Shown in pieces: positions 20,033 through 28,222 of a DNA stretch of 55,982 nucleotides; positions within the stretch are counted from its first letter, which is position 1, and every line of letters starts with the position of its first letter. Made by a program: the position numbers and the translations under genes. This DNA is from an uncultured Collinsella sp. (GTDB lineage: Bacteria > Actinomycetota > Coriobacteriia > Coriobacteriales > Coriobacteriaceae), in the NCBI GenBank assembly GCA_902496335.1, contig CABVAO010000006.1, positions 1 through 55,982 of the forward strand, read 5' to 3'. A model generated the notes under the pieces. That model worked only from the letters and a program-made list of their open reading frames with translations. It was not told the DNA's origin and made no database searches.

Positions 20033-21874
20033 TTAGCCCTCCTTGGTCGCAGAGATAGTGTCGGATACTTCGGCCGGCCCGCCAAAGGCGCGAACAGCCG
20101 CGGCTCCGCCGGCAAGCGGCGTCGCCATGGGAATTTTCGCACGTCGTGCTGACACGACGGGAAGCTCAAAGGCAAACCCCATCGCCAGCAAAAACCACGT
20201 GAGCGCATAGGTTGCAATTAAGGCGGCAACGAAACCGCTCGCCACGGCGCGCTGGGAAAACACGGCGCATGCGAGTGCGGCCAGAGCCGGAACCTCACAG
20301 GCGGAAAGGGCCAACACGCCCTGCAGGAACCCCGCGCGGCGATTGCGCGCCAAGGCTCCGACGGCAATGCCCGCCACGCTCGGCAGCGCCAACGCCAGCA
20401 CGGCGACGATGCTCGGCAGCTTCCCGGACCACACAAGCGGTCCCACGACGAGCGTCACATGGGCGCCCGACGCCAACAGCGCCACTGATACCACAACCGC
20501 AGCCCAAAGCACGCCGCACGCCGCCGTCGCACCAACCATCGCCGCACGCCGGGCCGCGTGCCCCGATACCTCCATCGGGCACGGCATGAGCGGCTCGGCG
20601 CGAAGCGAGCGGGCGACATTTTGCGCATAGTGGTCGCAAAATGCCGAGAGCGCCGCCTCCACCGCAGCCGGCTCGGGACGATCTTCCTGATGGCAGGACA
20701 GGCAGGCCATCACCACATCGAACAGCTGGGCGTCGACAAACGCCAGCGCATCGCGCAGATCCTCGGAATTTGGATCGAGCCCCAGCTGCTGAGCCTGTTC
20801 GGCCGCGGCAAGTGCCACATCGGGCTCGCGTCGCAGCAGTTGCGTCAAGTCGCAGCCGGGCGCGTGGGCGCCGACGGGATAATCGGGCAGCGTATCCATC
20901 TTGAGACGATAAGGGCTGGCGATATCGCGCGTCTTTTTGCGCGAGCCCGAAGTACCCGACGTGCCCGGCGCTACTTCGTACGGCGCGACACCGGCGATGA
21001 GCTCATAGACCGTGCTCGCCGCGGCATACACGTCGATTGCCGGCGACATGCGCAAAACGCGCAGGTCGGCAATATCGTCGGTGAGCATCTCGGGCGGAGC
21101 GTAGGCAACCGTCGCGCGACGCAACGTGGCGTAGCGCTCTGTAAAGGACTCCCTGCCGCCGGTTCCCGCCACCGCAGAGGCAGGCTCGAGCGCCAGCGAC
21201 GAGCCAAAATCGATGAGGCACAAATCGAACGTGCCTTCGGCAAGCTGTCGGTCGAGCGGTAGGCGCGCCGTGCGCACCATAATATTGGCCGGCGAGATGT
21301 CGCGATGGACGAACCCCTCCCCCACCAAGCTCATGCGGCAGAGCAGATCGAACAGGTCGCGACCCAGGCGCGCCGCCACGAGCGGCGACAGACGCCCGGC
21401 ATCGTCCACGGCAAAGCGCGGGCGCAGGCGAGCGAGCGTCTCGCCCTCGACCCACTCCATGACAATCGCGGGCACGCCGTCGACCTCGCCCCACCCGTAC
21501 AAGCGGGGAAAGCCCTTAAGGCCCGAAAGGGCACGATGGCATTTATATTCCTCGCGAAACGCCGCCTTGAACTTGGTGACCAGCGCCTCGTGGGCGACAT
21601 CGTCATCAAACTCATCGCGCGTCGGCAAGATGAGCTGCTTGAGTGCCACTGCCTCGCCTTGGGCGTTGACGGCACGCGTCACGCGGCCGATACCGCCACG
21701 GCGCATGGTGGCATCGTCGGCAAACAGCATCGTAAAACGACGCAGATAGGTAGGCAGTTCGTCCTGACCGAGCGCAATGGCCGGCTCAAACCCGTCGACA
21801 CGCGCCAGGCGCAGGCCGACCATGGGATCGCGACCGAGCGATTGTGGTGTGGTAGATGCAAGATCGGTCATCAT
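20033..21874 (-). CDS. Serine/threonine protein kinase with C-terminal membrane domain
   Basis: A 613-residue Hanks-type kinase. The Gly-rich loop is weak (RRGGIGRV). VALKQL supplies the ATP lysine, GFVHRDISPANIMV the catalytic loop, and LIDFGSS the metal-binding DFG. After the kinase domain and a spacer (to about 430) come four or more hydrophobic segments (about 445-585) and a cytosolic tail. There is no PASTA or other external sensor on this protein; the anchored extracellular protein encoded just upstream could fulfil that role (inference). The start ATGATG overlaps the stop of that upstream gene (CTATGATG), so they are coupled. Confidence 0.9.
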   Translation of the reverse strand: MMTDLASTTPQSLGRDPMVGLRLARVDGFEPAIALGQDELPTYLRRFTMLFADDATMRRGGIGRVTRAVNAQGEAVALKQLILPTRDEFDDDVAHEALVTKFKAAFREEYKCHRALSGLKGFPRLYGWGEVDGVPAIVMEWVEGETLARLRPRFAVDDAGRLSPLVAARLGRDLFDLLCRMSLVGEGFVHRDISPANIMVRTARLPLDRQLAEGTFDLCLIDFGSSLALEPASAVAGTGGRESFTERYATLRRATVAYAPPEMLTDDIADLRVLRMSPAIDVYAAASTVYELIAGVAPYEVAPGTSGTSGSRKKTRDIASPYRLKMDTLPDYPVGAHAPGCDLTQLLRREPDVALAAAEQAQQLGLDPNSEDLRDALAFVDAQLFDVVMACLSCHQEDRPEPAAVEAALSAFCDHYAQNVARSLRAEPLMPCPMEVSGHAARRAAMVGATAACGVLWAAVVVSVALLASGAHVTLVVGPLVWSGKLPSIVAVLALALPSVAGIAVGALARNRRAGFLQGVLALSACEVPALAALACAVFSQRAVASGFVAALIATYALTWFLLAMGFAFELPVVSARRAKIPMATPLAGGAAAVRAFGGPAEVSDTISATKEG

Positions 21875-22776
21875 AGGGCAAGCGCCGCCACGTTATTGTT
21901 GAAGTTACCGAGCGCGACGTCATCATCGCCGTAATGGCCGACCCATTGACATAGGTTGGTGTAACAGCCCCACAGATTGGCATACTGCTGATACCACTTT
22001 GACCGGGGCGAGAATGTCTGACGACCGAACTCGGCTCGAATGACAAACATCTCCCCGACCAGGCTGTCACACGGCCTGGGATCTCCCGTAGAGTTATAGG
22101 TCGAGACCACGTCATTGGCACGAGAAACATAGCCGTCGAGCATGTTGTACTTGGTCACAAGCCAGCTGTGAATGCTCTCTTCTTCAGCAGCGGAAAGGCC
22201 ACCGGAGTTTGCATCGTTGTCAGTGTTGCCGCCCGTCGAACCGCCGTTTCCAGACCCTCCGGTAGAGGAACCCGACCCAGAGCCGCCGCCCGAACTCGAC
22301 GAATCCGAGCCGGAGCCAGAAGTATCCGAGCTACCGGGCTTTCCGGACTGCTGGGCGTCCTGCTCCTTCTGCTGCTCGACCTTATTCACCGTTGCCGCCA
22401 CGCTATTGTTGGACAACCGATCGATGATCTTGGTGTTGGTGAGCACGATGGTTTTGCCATTGGCAAGCGTGACTTCGTTGTCCGGGGCCTCGGCGCCGTC
22501 CGCATCGTCGGTGCCAAACACAATATGCCCGACCACACTTGCCCAAGCATATCCAGTCGTGGTGCCCAGATCGCTTTTGACCTCATGCCCCACGCGCGGT
22601 TCGCGTGCGGCATGCGCCTGCATCATGGACGGCACGGTCATGCCATAGGCAGAAACGCCAGCTATGACCAGCACCAGCGAGCACGATAGCAGTGCGTACG
22701 CCCGCGGCGCCAAGCCCAGTCGGCGTCGTATGCGCACCGCGGCGCCGCGCTTTGTCTGAGTGCCACCGGGCCGCAT
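21871..22776 (-). CDS. Membrane-anchored extracellular protein of the kinase module
   Basis: A 301-residue protein of unknown family. A short basic N-terminus is followed by one membrane segment (about 25-47), an extracellular part, a Ser/Gly-rich flexible linker (about 140-190) and a C-terminal domain with three cysteines (RPCDS, WGCYTNLCQW). The ATG at 22776 has GGAGGAGA in front; longer in-frame starts would lie upstream of a terminator hairpin. It is the first gene of the module with the Ser/Thr kinase and FHA protein and overlaps the kinase start. A possible job is as the external sensor for the kinase (inference). Confidence 0.75.
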   Translation of the reverse strand: MRPGGTQTKRGAAVRIRRRLGLAPRAYALLSCSLVLVIAGVSAYGMTVPSMMQAHAAREPRVGHEVKSDLGTTTGYAWASVVGHIVFGTDDADGAEAPDNEVTLANGKTIVLTNTKIIDRLSNNSVAATVNKVEQQKEQDAQQSGKPGSSDTSGSGSDSSSSGGGSGSGSSTGGSGNGGSTGGNTDNDANSGGLSAAEEESIHSWLVTKYNMLDGYVSRANDVVSTYNSTGDPRPCDSLVGEMFVIRAEFGRQTFSPRSKWYQQYANLWGCYTNLCQWVGHYGDDDVALGNFNNNVAALAL

Positions 22777-22791
22777 GCGTTCTCCTCCAAC

Positions 22792-22817
22792 AAAAACACG
22801 CCGCTCGGGAGCGGCGC
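22792..22817 (-). terminator. Terminator hairpin just ahead of the kinase module
   Basis: An 8-bp stem (22816-22809 with 22806-22799) followed on the minus strand by GTGTTTTTG. It lies 15 bases before the start codon at 22776, leaving no room for a promoter after it. It may terminate recR read-through or attenuate the module. Confidence 0.75.
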
Positions 22818-23021
22818 ATTCATTCGAATCCATATTTGAGTGTATCAGCGAACCAAAAAGGTTGCGCAACGAATGGACAAATTAAGGATGCGAGCGGAAG
22901 CATCCATGCGATAAGCGGATACGAAGCATCTTTGTTGCACAACAAACTCACAGTCGCACGGGGAAATTATGACTACCCCGTGCGTCGCGAGGAAAACATA
23001 CGGCAGGAGCAGGCTCGCCAC

Positions 23022-23618
23022 CTAAATCGTGCGGCGGGCCTCGATGGCGCGGCCAAGCGTAAGCTCGTCGGCATACTCCAAGTCGCCGCCCACGGGAAGG
23101 CCGCTTGCCAGACGCGACACCTCGACGCCCAACGGCTTGATGGTACGGGCCAGATAGCTCGCCGTAGTCTCGCCCTCAATATTGGGGTTGGTGGCGATGA
23201 TGACCTCATGGATATCCTCGTGGCCCAGACGCGCCAGCAGCTCGCGGATGTGCAACTGCTCGGGACCAATCTTGTCCATGGGGCTGATCACACCGCCCAA
23301 TACGTGGTAGAGGCCGTGGTAGCTGCCCGTGCGCTCAATCGCCTGGACATCGCGCGGCTCGCCCACCACGCAAATGCGAGTGGTATCGCGCATCGGGTCC
23401 TGGCAGATGGAGCACTCGTCGGCCGTGGCGTAGTTAAAGCAACGGCTGCAAAAGTGGACCTCCTGCTTGACCTCCAGGATGGCCTCGGCCAGGCGACGGG
23501 CCTCCTCGGCATCGGCCTCGAGCAGGTAATAGGCGATGCGCTGGGCCGACTTGGGACCAATGCCCGGCAGACGGCCCAGCTCATCGAGCAGTTTTTGCAG
23601 ACTGTGATTCGCACTCAT
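23022..23618 (-). CDS. recR: Recombination protein RecR
   Basis: A 198-residue DNA-clamp protein of RecFOR recombinational repair. It has the N-terminal helix-hairpin-helix (LGRLPGIGPKSAQRIAYYLL), the zinc finger CSRC...CSIC (about 57-72), and the Toprim domain (ICVVGEPRDV, with GGVISPMDKIGPEQL and ATNPNIEGE). It starts 13 bases after the ybaB stop, with a weak ribosome site, in the dnaX-ybaB-recR order common in bacteria. Confidence 0.97.
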   Translation of the reverse strand: MSANHSLQKLLDELGRLPGIGPKSAQRIAYYLLEADAEEARRLAEAILEVKQEVHFCSRCFNYATADECSICQDPMRDTTRICVVGEPRDVQAIERTGSYHGLYHVLGGVISPMDKIGPEQLHIRELLARLGHEDIHEVIIATNPNIEGETTASYLARTIKPLGVEVSRLASGLPVGGDLEYADELTLGRAIEARRTI

Positions 23619-23631
23619 ATATATGCGTGTC

Positions 23632-23952
23632 TTAGAACGGCATGCCCGGGATGTTGAGGCCGCCGGTGATGGCGCCCATCTGCTTGTTGGCGAGCTCGTT
23701 GACGCCGCGGACGGCCTCGTTGACGGCAGCCATGATCATATCCTGCAGCATATCGACGTCCTCGGGATCGAGGGCATCGGGATCGATGGTGAGGTTGACG
23801 AGTTCCATCTCACCGTTAACGGTCACCTTGACCATGCCGCCGCCGGCAGAGGCGTCGACGGTCTGGGACTTGAGGTTCTCCTGCGCGGCGGCAAGCTGCT
23901 CCTGCATCTTGCGAGCCTGCTTCATCATCTGCTGCATGTTCATACCGGCCAT
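23632..23952 (-). CDS. YbaB/EbfC nucleoid-associated protein
   Basis: A 106-residue protein with the complete YbaB/EbfC pattern: a Met/Gln-rich N-terminal helix (MQQMMKQARKMQEQL), the central strand segment VTVNGEMELVNLTIDPDAL and the C-terminal helix pair. Homodimers bind DNA as tweezers. AAAGGAGC precedes the start. Located upstream of recR in the conserved dnaX-ybaB-recR order, here separated from dnaX by an opposing small gene. Confidence 0.95.
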   Translation of the reverse strand: MAGMNMQQMMKQARKMQEQLAAAQENLKSQTVDASAGGGMVKVTVNGEMELVNLTIDPDALDPEDVDMLQDMIMAAVNEAVRGVNELANKQMGAITGGLNIPGMPF

Positions 23953-24114
23953 GATGGCTCCTTTACGTGCGGCCGCACGCCGAGCTGCAAGGGCAGCCGG
24001 AGCACGGCGGGACTTTCAAACTCAAAAATCGTACCACGGCGCGAGGCCAGCGAGCGGGGCGGACGTGTTACCTCAGTCGATATACATGTCCTCCAATACA
24101 AACCGCACTCAAAG

Positions 24115-24149
24115 ATTATGCAAGGTCGAATTATGCAAGGTTGCATAAT
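24115..24149. promoter_or_regulatory. Operator-like palindrome with extra half-site
   Basis: 24130-24149 is a perfect palindrome (ATTATGCAA-GG-TTGCATAAT is not broken by any mismatch). Its left half ATTATGCAAGGT is repeated directly at 24115-24126, 15 bases earlier. It lies between ybaB (minus) and the plus-strand gene at 24292 and could bind a dimeric regulator. The rest of 23953-24291 holds the promoter of the plus gene and nothing else that I recognise. Confidence 0.55.
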
Positions 24150-24251
24150 ATCGCACACTCAATCTAGTAGAGCCGAATCCGGCATTTCATGTGCGCCACT
24201 AAATAGCTAAATGCCGAACCGCTGCTCGAGGCGGCGCACATGGCGGCAGGG

Positions 24252-24257
24252 TATAAT
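24252..24257 (+). promoter_or_regulatory. -10 box for the 24292 gene
   Basis: Exact TATAAT, 35 bases before the start codon. No good -35 hexamer at 16-18 bases upstream. Confidence 0.5.
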
Positions 24258-24291
24258 TTGATTGCCATAGATAGTAATTTGGAGGTGCCCC

Positions 24292-24765
24292 ATGAATGCC
24301 CCCAACGCGCTCCAAAACATCCGCTCAAAACACCCCGTTGCATATGTGGTTCTCTATCTCTTTGTCGGCTGGACATTGCTGGTTGTCATCACCCATGCCA
24401 TAGCTTTTGGAGCAGAACTGCTGATAGCCAGCTCGGACCAGCCCGTCGTCAAATGGGAGACGACCGATGAGTGCACCGACGGAACCCGAACCGTCTACTA
24501 CAACAGCCCGTCCCTCTATCAAGAGTTCAAGGTCAAGATAAAGGACCTCAAGATTGTCGATGCCGAGCTAGGCGTTTATTTGGCAATCGGAGCAACCATT
24601 AACGCCGAGCAAGTCGAGTACACGGACAGCCATGCGACGTATCGTATCGACCTCAGCATCCTAGGCCGACCGTCACGCACCTGTCTGCTCAAATGCGACA
24701 TACGCGGCACCACACTACACATGTCCGAAATACAGATGCGCCCGGACAAGGGGGCCTCTTCTTGA
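24292..24765 (+). CDS. Small membrane-anchored protein of unknown function
   Basis: A 157-residue protein with one N-terminal membrane segment (about 15-45) and an external domain of roughly 110 residues with no family I recognise. A strong ribosome site (GGAGGTG) precedes the ATG, and an exact TATAAT box lies upstream, so it is very likely expressed. It is oriented against dnaX and ybaB and interrupts the conserved dnaX-ybaB-recR order, ending 21 bases from the dnaX stop. Base composition is lower in GC than dnaX. It is probably a later insertion (inference). Confidence 0.75.
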   Translation: MNAPNALQNIRSKHPVAYVVLYLFVGWTLLVVITHAIAFGAELLIASSDQPVVKWETTDECTDGTRTVYYNSPSLYQEFKVKIKDLKIVDAELGVYLAIGATINAEQVEYTDSHATYRIDLSILGRPSRTCLLKCDIRGTTLHMSEIQMRPDKGASS

Positions 24766-24786
24766 GCAGTATACCCGCCTGCGCAG

Positions 24787-27255
24787 CTACTCCACCGGCT
24801 TGAAGATGGTGGCCTGGCCAAAGACGCTGCGGATGAGGGCCTTGGCCTCGTCCTCGGTCTGCGGGATGCTCGGGGCTGCGCCCTGATGGCCGAAGGGGCT
24901 GCCAGCACCGGGATTGGATTCCCAGGGAGCGGCGGGGACGTCGTCGTTTGCAGAGGCTGCGGGTGCCACAGCAGCGGCCTTGGTCGCGGACGCCGCACCC
25001 GGCACGTCGAACGGGGGCAGATCGTCCCCGCCGGCATCGGCAGCAAAACCACCGACCATAGCATCGTCGTAGGGCACCTGCTCGGATTCCCATGGCGCAG
25101 CCTGCGCAGGCGGCTGGGCCATGGGGACGGACGCGCGCTCGGGCGCTCGGGGCGCGGGCTCGGTCGGGAGCTTGCCCGTGGCAGGAGCACCGGCAGGGTT
25201 GTCGGAGCGCAGCCAAGGGGCCTTGGCCAGGTCGGATGACTTGGGCGCAGGCGCGGCAGCGGACTTGGGCGCGGGGATCGGAGCAGCCGGTTTGGGCGCC
25301 GCGGGCTTAGGCGCCGACGGGGTCGATGCCGCTACCGGTGCCGTTTGCTGCTGCGACGCGCTGGCGCTCGAGGATGCAGGGGCCGCCGAGAACACGGGTT
25401 GCGGGTCCGCAGATGCCGCAGCCCGTGCAGATGGAGAATGCTCCTCATGTTGAGGAGCCGGCGTGCCACCCCCATCCAGGACATAGTCGACGGTGCGACG
25501 ACCGAAAACCGCGCAGACCGTCGGCAGGACCACCGACTGCGTATCGGCGCGACCGAGCATCTTAATGGCAAAAGTCGAACCCGCGGGGAACGAGACCGTA
25601 AGCTTGGAGCCGTCGTCGGCCGTGGCGCGGGCGTTGAGCAAAAGCCCTGCGTAGGAAGCCTGACGCGCCTTGACACGCTCGACGACCTCGGCCCATTTGC
25701 GCTGCAGCTCTCCGGCATCCTCGACCGCGGGCGTCTCGGCAGCACCGGCGGCGGCAACCTGGGCGGCATTGTTGGGCTGGGGCTTAGGTGCCGGAGCGGT
25801 GGCAGGCGCGGGGGCCGCAACGGGCTGAGGCGCAGGCGCTGCAGGCTTGGAGGCTGACACGGACGCAGAACGGGGCGCAGGCTGGGCAGTCGGAACAGCA
25901 GCGCCGCGGTCCCAAGGCATGCCACCCTGGCGCGCGGACGTAGCAGCAGGGGCAGCGGATGCCGCCGGAGCAGCAGCACGAGCGCCCGAAATGAGCGTCG
26001 GCTGCTGGGCAGCAGCGGGTACGGATGCTGCAGGCGCGGCGGCCTGAGCAGCAGCCACGCTCGCCGGCACGGCGCCGTTGGCAACCATGGCCTCCAGACG
26101 CGCCACGCGCTCGGCCAATGCCTCAATCGTTAAATCAGCCTCGGGACGCGCCAGACGCGTGCAGGCAATCTCGAGCACCAGGCGCACGTCGCTCGCGCCC
26201 CTCATCTCCAGTGCGGCATCGTCGAGCACCGTCAGCACGCGGGCCAGGCGGTCGGCAGGATGCTCGCCAAAGGCAGCGGCCTCGGCAGCAAGCGCCTCGG
26301 CCTGCTCCGAGCCGCCCTCAAACAGCTCGGCACGGGCACCGGCAACGCAGGCAACGTACACGTCACGCACATGCGCCACCAGGTCGCGCGTCAGCTCAAG
26401 CAGGTCATTGCCCTCCTCGACCTGCACACGAATCAGTCCATAGAGCTCGGCAACATCGCGATCGGCAATGGCGCGGGAAAACTCGCCCAGGATCTGGTCC
26501 GAAACCTCGCCCAAAAGCGAGCGGGCGTCGTCCGCATGCACAGAACCGTTGCCAAAGACGCTCAGCTGCTCCAGCGTGGACAGCGCGTCGCGCATGCCGC
26601 CCTTGGCATGGCGCGCCACGATAGCCAGCGCCTCGTCGTCGTAATCGAAGCCCTCCTGCTCGCACACGTATGCCAGGCGATACTCGATATCCTCGTTGCC
26701 GATGCGATGGAAATCGAAACGCTGGCAGCGCGAGAGGATGGTCTCCAGAATCTTTTGCGGGTCGGTGGTGCACAGCACAAAGATCACGTGTGCCGGCGGC
26801 TCCTCAAGCGTCTTGAGCAGCGCGTTGAACGCCGCCGTCGTGAGCATGTGGACCTCGTCGATGATATAAATCTTGTACTTGCCGCGCACTGGGGCAAAGT
26901 TGACGGAGTTGATGATCTCCTCGCGCACGTTGTCCACGCCGGTACGGCTTGCGGCATCGAGCTCGTAGACATCCGGGTGGTTGCCCTCGGCGATGAGCTC
27001 GCACTCCTCGCAAGTACCGTCGGGCATGCAGCCGCTTGCACCCTCGACGCGCGCCGCCTCGGCATTGCGGCACAGCAGCGCCTTGGCCAGAATGCGCGCC
27101 ATAGTGGTCTTGCCCGTGCCGCGCGGTCCGCAGAATAGGTACGCGTGGGACAGGCGCCCCTCGGTGATGGCGTGTTCGAGCGTCGAGACGATATGCTGCT
27201 GGCCCACCACGGAGTCGAAGGTGAGCGGGCGATACTTTCGGTACAACGATTCCAT
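24787..27255 (-). CDS. dnaX: DNA polymerase III subunits gamma/tau
   Basis: An 822-residue clamp-loader ATPase. It begins MESLYRKYRP. It shows the Walker A motif GPRGTGKTT, a zinc module formed by the cysteines of LLCRN, GCMPDGTCEEC, the Walker B box IIDEVHML, the sensor I region (LCTTDPQKI) and the arginine-containing SRCQRFDF block. After domain III the C-terminal 450 residues are Ala/Pro-rich with a folded insert (about 470-560), as in long actinobacterial tau subunits. I did not see an obvious slippery frameshift site for gamma. The ATG at 27255 is preceded by GGGGGAGC. The longer in-frame opening overlaps the divergent gene and is rejected. Confidence 0.96.
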   Translation of the reverse strand: MESLYRKYRPLTFDSVVGQQHIVSTLEHAITEGRLSHAYLFCGPRGTGKTTMARILAKALLCRNAEAARVEGASGCMPDGTCEECELIAEGNHPDVYELDAASRTGVDNVREEIINSVNFAPVRGKYKIYIIDEVHMLTTAAFNALLKTLEEPPAHVIFVLCTTDPQKILETILSRCQRFDFHRIGNEDIEYRLAYVCEQEGFDYDDEALAIVARHAKGGMRDALSTLEQLSVFGNGSVHADDARSLLGEVSDQILGEFSRAIADRDVAELYGLIRVQVEEGNDLLELTRDLVAHVRDVYVACVAGARAELFEGGSEQAEALAAEAAAFGEHPADRLARVLTVLDDAALEMRGASDVRLVLEIACTRLARPEADLTIEALAERVARLEAMVANGAVPASVAAAQAAAPAASVPAAAQQPTLISGARAAAPAASAAPAATSARQGGMPWDRGAAVPTAQPAPRSASVSASKPAAPAPQPVAAPAPATAPAPKPQPNNAAQVAAAGAAETPAVEDAGELQRKWAEVVERVKARQASYAGLLLNARATADDGSKLTVSFPAGSTFAIKMLGRADTQSVVLPTVCAVFGRRTVDYVLDGGGTPAPQHEEHSPSARAAASADPQPVFSAAPASSSASASQQQTAPVAASTPSAPKPAAPKPAAPIPAPKSAAAPAPKSSDLAKAPWLRSDNPAGAPATGKLPTEPAPRAPERASVPMAQPPAQAAPWESEQVPYDDAMVGGFAADAGGDDLPPFDVPGAASATKAAAVAPAASANDDVPAAPWESNPGAGSPFGHQGAAPSIPQTEDEAKALIRSVFGQATIFKPVE

Positions 27256-27370
27256 GGGTGCTCCCCCGGGTATACTGAGACTTGTTGCCGCGACGGCCAT
27301 GCGGTCGCACGGCATACTGCATTCATAATAACCCGTACGGCGAGCCCGCCGCGATAGGAGTCTAAAGAGC

Positions 27371-28078
27371 ATGGCAGACGCAGAGAGCAACCTCGTTCCC
27401 TCCGAAGCAGCCGACCAGGTCGAGGTCGCGCTCGAGGAGCAGGCCGCAGCCGACGACGGCATCCTGTACCTCAACGAGTACCAGTACGAAAACGACCTGG
27501 TCACCGACTTCGCCCGCCTGGTCGCCTCGCCCAGGCGCCGTGGCTCCCTGTACGTCGCCGCCGCGATTGCCGCGCTCATCGGCATCGGCATGCTGGTGGC
27601 CGGCGGCAGCTGGATCAAGTTTGGCGTCGTGCTGATCGTGTTCGGCGCCTTTTTGGCCTGGTGGAGCAAGAACCTGCACCACACGCTAGCCCGCGACTTT
27701 ATCGACGCCGTCGAGGCCGACGAGTCCATGGGTGGCCGCTATCGCCGCGTCGCCGCCAACGAGGACGGCCTGATGGTTTGGGGCAAGAGCGGCAAGTCAC
27801 AGTTCTTCCCGTTTGAAAAACTCGACCACGTACTCGACGGCGAGCGCATCTTTGTGGCCATGTTCGCCGACCAGGGCGTGACGATCCCCAAGGACACCTT
27901 CGTCCGTGGCGATGCCGAGCAGTTCGGTCCCTTCCTCAAGGCCCGCATCAACAAAAAACTCCGCATCGAGACCAAGCGCAAGAAGATGAAGGCAGAAAAG
28001 GCCGCTGCCGAAGCCAAACAGGGCGACAAGCCCCAGGAGACCAAGCGCAAGCAGAAGAAGAACAAGAAAAAGCGCTAA
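27371..28078 (+). CDS. Two-segment membrane protein with lysine-rich tail (YcxB-like)
   Basis: A 235-residue protein: acidic N-terminus (1-55), two membrane segments (about 61-83 and 85-100), then a YcxB-like beta domain (NEDGLMVWGKSGKSQFFPFEKLDHV is characteristic in style), and a very Lys-rich C-terminal tail (about 200-235). Function unknown. It is divergent from dnaX, and a possible new promoter (28135-28144) separates it from the kinase operon downstream. Confidence 0.7.
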   Translation: MADAESNLVPSEAADQVEVALEEQAAADDGILYLNEYQYENDLVTDFARLVASPRRRGSLYVAAAIAALIGIGMLVAGGSWIKFGVVLIVFGAFLAWWSKNLHHTLARDFIDAVEADESMGGRYRRVAANEDGLMVWGKSGKSQFFPFEKLDHVLDGERIFVAMFADQGVTIPKDTFVRGDAEQFGPFLKARINKKLRIETKRKKMKAEKAAAEAKQGDKPQETKRKQKKNKKKR

Positions 28079-28134
28079 GGCCAAGCCAGGCAGGTAGCCT
28101 CGCATCCCGCTATCCTCCCCATGCACCCGAGCGT

Positions 28135-28144
28135 GCTACACTAG
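28135..28144 (+). promoter_or_regulatory. Extended -10 promoter of the FHA/RodA-PBP cluster
   Basis: GCTACACTAG with TG two bases before the TACACT -10 box (28137-28142), about 80 bases ahead of the kinase start. The same ten bases occur ahead of the tRNA-Arg gene (51960-51951, minus strand), supporting a promoter role. Confidence 0.55.
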
Positions 28145-28222
28145 CAGCATCTATGCCACCGCGAACGGCTCGGCTCCGCGCCCGCCACTCGCAAACGAAC
28201 TTTAAACGCACGAGGGTTGGCC

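Noticed and set aside
27256..27370. Signal recognition particle RNA next to dnaX, as in some Firmicutes
   Set aside because: I looked for the conserved GGAAG-containing apical loop on both strands here and around the kinase leader and did not find it.
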